Positions 4,683 to 5,380 of a stretch of 5,380 nucleotides of DNA are shown here, one piece after another. The DNA lies in assembly GCA_005883085.1 (NCBI GenBank), contig VBAY01000098.1, positions 1 to 5,380 on the forward strand, written 5' to 3'. The position numbers and the translations under genes are program-made. Within the stretch, counting starts at the first letter, position 1. The number at the start of each line of letters is the position of its first letter. The DNA comes from Candidatus Bathyarchaeota archaeon. Its GTDB lineage: Archaea; Thermoproteota; Bathyarchaeia; 40CM-2-53-6. Below the pieces are notes generated by a model, which was given only the letters and a program-made list of their open reading frames with translations, did not search any database and was not told the DNA's origin.

Positions 4683-5165
4683 ATGTCTGAAGAGGATCGG
4701 CCGGAAGAGCTATGGAGCGAACTTCCAGTCCAGGCGCGATTGTCTGCCGGCTCGGAGCGTTTGACACTCTATTTCACGAGCAAGAGGGTTCTTGTCGCAC
4801 ACGGCGTGAAGTGGGGCTCGGGATCGATGGCCGCATCTTCATTTCTCGGAGGCCTAGGAGGCCTTGTCAGGGGACTAAGGCGTGAAAGGAAACCGCAAGC
4901 AAAGCCCGAGCTAGACGGCTTCAGTGCGCGCAGGATTCTCGCGGCCGATAAGGACAATTTTTCCATCGCGTACGTGGAGGTCGTCAAGGTGGTGGTTACC
5001 GAACCTGATGATCCCAGCGGTCTCACAGGCATCTCACTGCTCACTGGGCGGGACAAGCTAGAGTTGACTTCGCAGTCAGGTGTAGGGCGAGTCGCAGAGT
5101 CGTTCCGGAGGGGGCTTGGAGAGAAAGTGGGGATTCAGAAGAGCAGGAATCAACCACGTCCCTAG
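4683..5165 (+). CDS. Small PH-like beta protein, function unknown
   Basis: A 160-residue soluble protein with no signal peptide. I do not recognise a named family. Residues 25-41 (ERLTLYF-SKRVLVAHG) resemble the opening strands of the bacterial PH/GRAM-type fold, where 'L-x-T-x-KR-L' is common. Residues 45-62 are a Gly/Ser-rich loop, followed by a basic patch (62-74). Residues 85-107 and 116-130 give further alternating strands (SIAYVEVVKVVVTE and GISLLTGRDKLELTS). Residues 134-150 form a helix that could close the sheet, and the last ten residues look disordered. There are no cysteines and no catalytic motif. The ATG at 4683 is supported by the TATA box 33 bases upstream. It stands alone, divergent from the tRNA gene. 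The PH-like fold is an inference from strand pattern only. Confidence 0.8.
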   Translation: MSEEDRPEELWSELPVQARLSAGSERLTLYFTSKRVLVAHGVKWGSGSMAASSFLGGLGGLVRGLRRERKPQAKPELDGFSARRILAADKDNFSIAYVEVVKVVVTEPDDPSGLTGISLLTGRDKLELTSQSGVGRVAESFRRGLGEKVGIQKSRNQPRP

Positions 5166-5380
5166 GAAAGTGGCACTCGAAATTCGGGACCAAGTTCTCT
5201 TTGGTTAAACGCTCTCCAAGGTCACCGCATCCTCCGGGCGTACTTTTCAGAGACATTTCCAACCCTGCCGATCCCCCCATTTTGGCTTGTCTGTCGATAC
5301 GCAGATATTGGGCCTCGGACCATATTTCTCAGGCCGACTCAACCTATGCTTGAAACGAGGGACTAGTCTCTGAAAGCGTT
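5166..5380. other. No convincing gene to the right edge
   Basis: No start with a supporting promoter or ribosome site is visible. On the minus strand a 43-codon open stretch enters from the right edge and stops at 5247-5249; its composition (basic, with two Trp and two Cys) could be the tail of a protein starting outside the window, but this is not demonstrable here. A near-palindrome, AGGGACTAGTCTCT, with the perfect core GACTAGTC, lies close to the edge. No T-run follows the PH-like gene. Confidence 0.4.

Noticed and set aside
5041..5280. 79-codon minus-strand frame overlapping the end of the PH-like gene
   Set aside because: Half of it is antisense to the PH-like gene, it lacks a ribosome site or TATA box, and it contains no recognisable domain.

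Overview
This window is most likely archaeal, from the TACK side of the domain (Nitrososphaeria-, Bathyarchaeia- or Thermoproteota-like). The phylum is inferred. The evidence is: genes preceded by AAACC/TATA (BRE/TATA-box) elements about 33-40 bases before the start; near-leaderless starts; an exported protein built from cohesin-like and Ig-like modules; an archaeal-type RpiA; and a tRNA gene carrying bulge-helix-bulge introns.

Layout. Positions 1-2017 (minus) hold the first 672 codons of a large secreted surface protein: signal peptide, a six-cysteine cohesin-like module, three Ig-like repeats, then a second copy of the six-cysteine module that runs off the left edge. Positions 2018-2230 form a divergent promoter region with a perfect 17-bp palindrome. 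Positions 2231-2578 (plus) encode a small split zinc-ribbon protein with an acidic tail. It converges on a two-gene minus-strand operon: a coiled-coil protein of unknown function (3323-3997) followed 10 bases later by ribose-5-phosphate isomerase A (2611-3312). Divergent from that operon, 4145-4426 (plus) encodes a small protein with a four-cysteine ribbon. Positions 4440-4564 (minus) hold a tRNA gene, 4683-5165 (plus) encodes a small PH-like protein of unknown function, and 5166-5380 has no convincing gene.

The main discovery is the tRNA. On the minus strand it folds into a complete tRNA-Thr(GGT) with 21 Watson-Crick stem pairs and an encoded CCA, but only after three short introns are removed: 17 nt in the D-stem (22/23), 12 nt in the anticodon loop (37/38) and 19 nt in the T-loop (59/60). 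Each predicted cut falls after the second base of a three-base bulge, as expected for the archaeal tRNA-splicing endonuclease. A TATA box lies about 31 bases before the mature 5' end. A default tRNA search could easily miss this gene.

The genes do not form one pathway. RpiA supplies ribose 5-phosphate for nucleotide synthesis, the tRNA serves translation, the large protein is cell-surface, and the four small proteins have no assigned role. No mobile element, CRISPR array or rRNA was seen.
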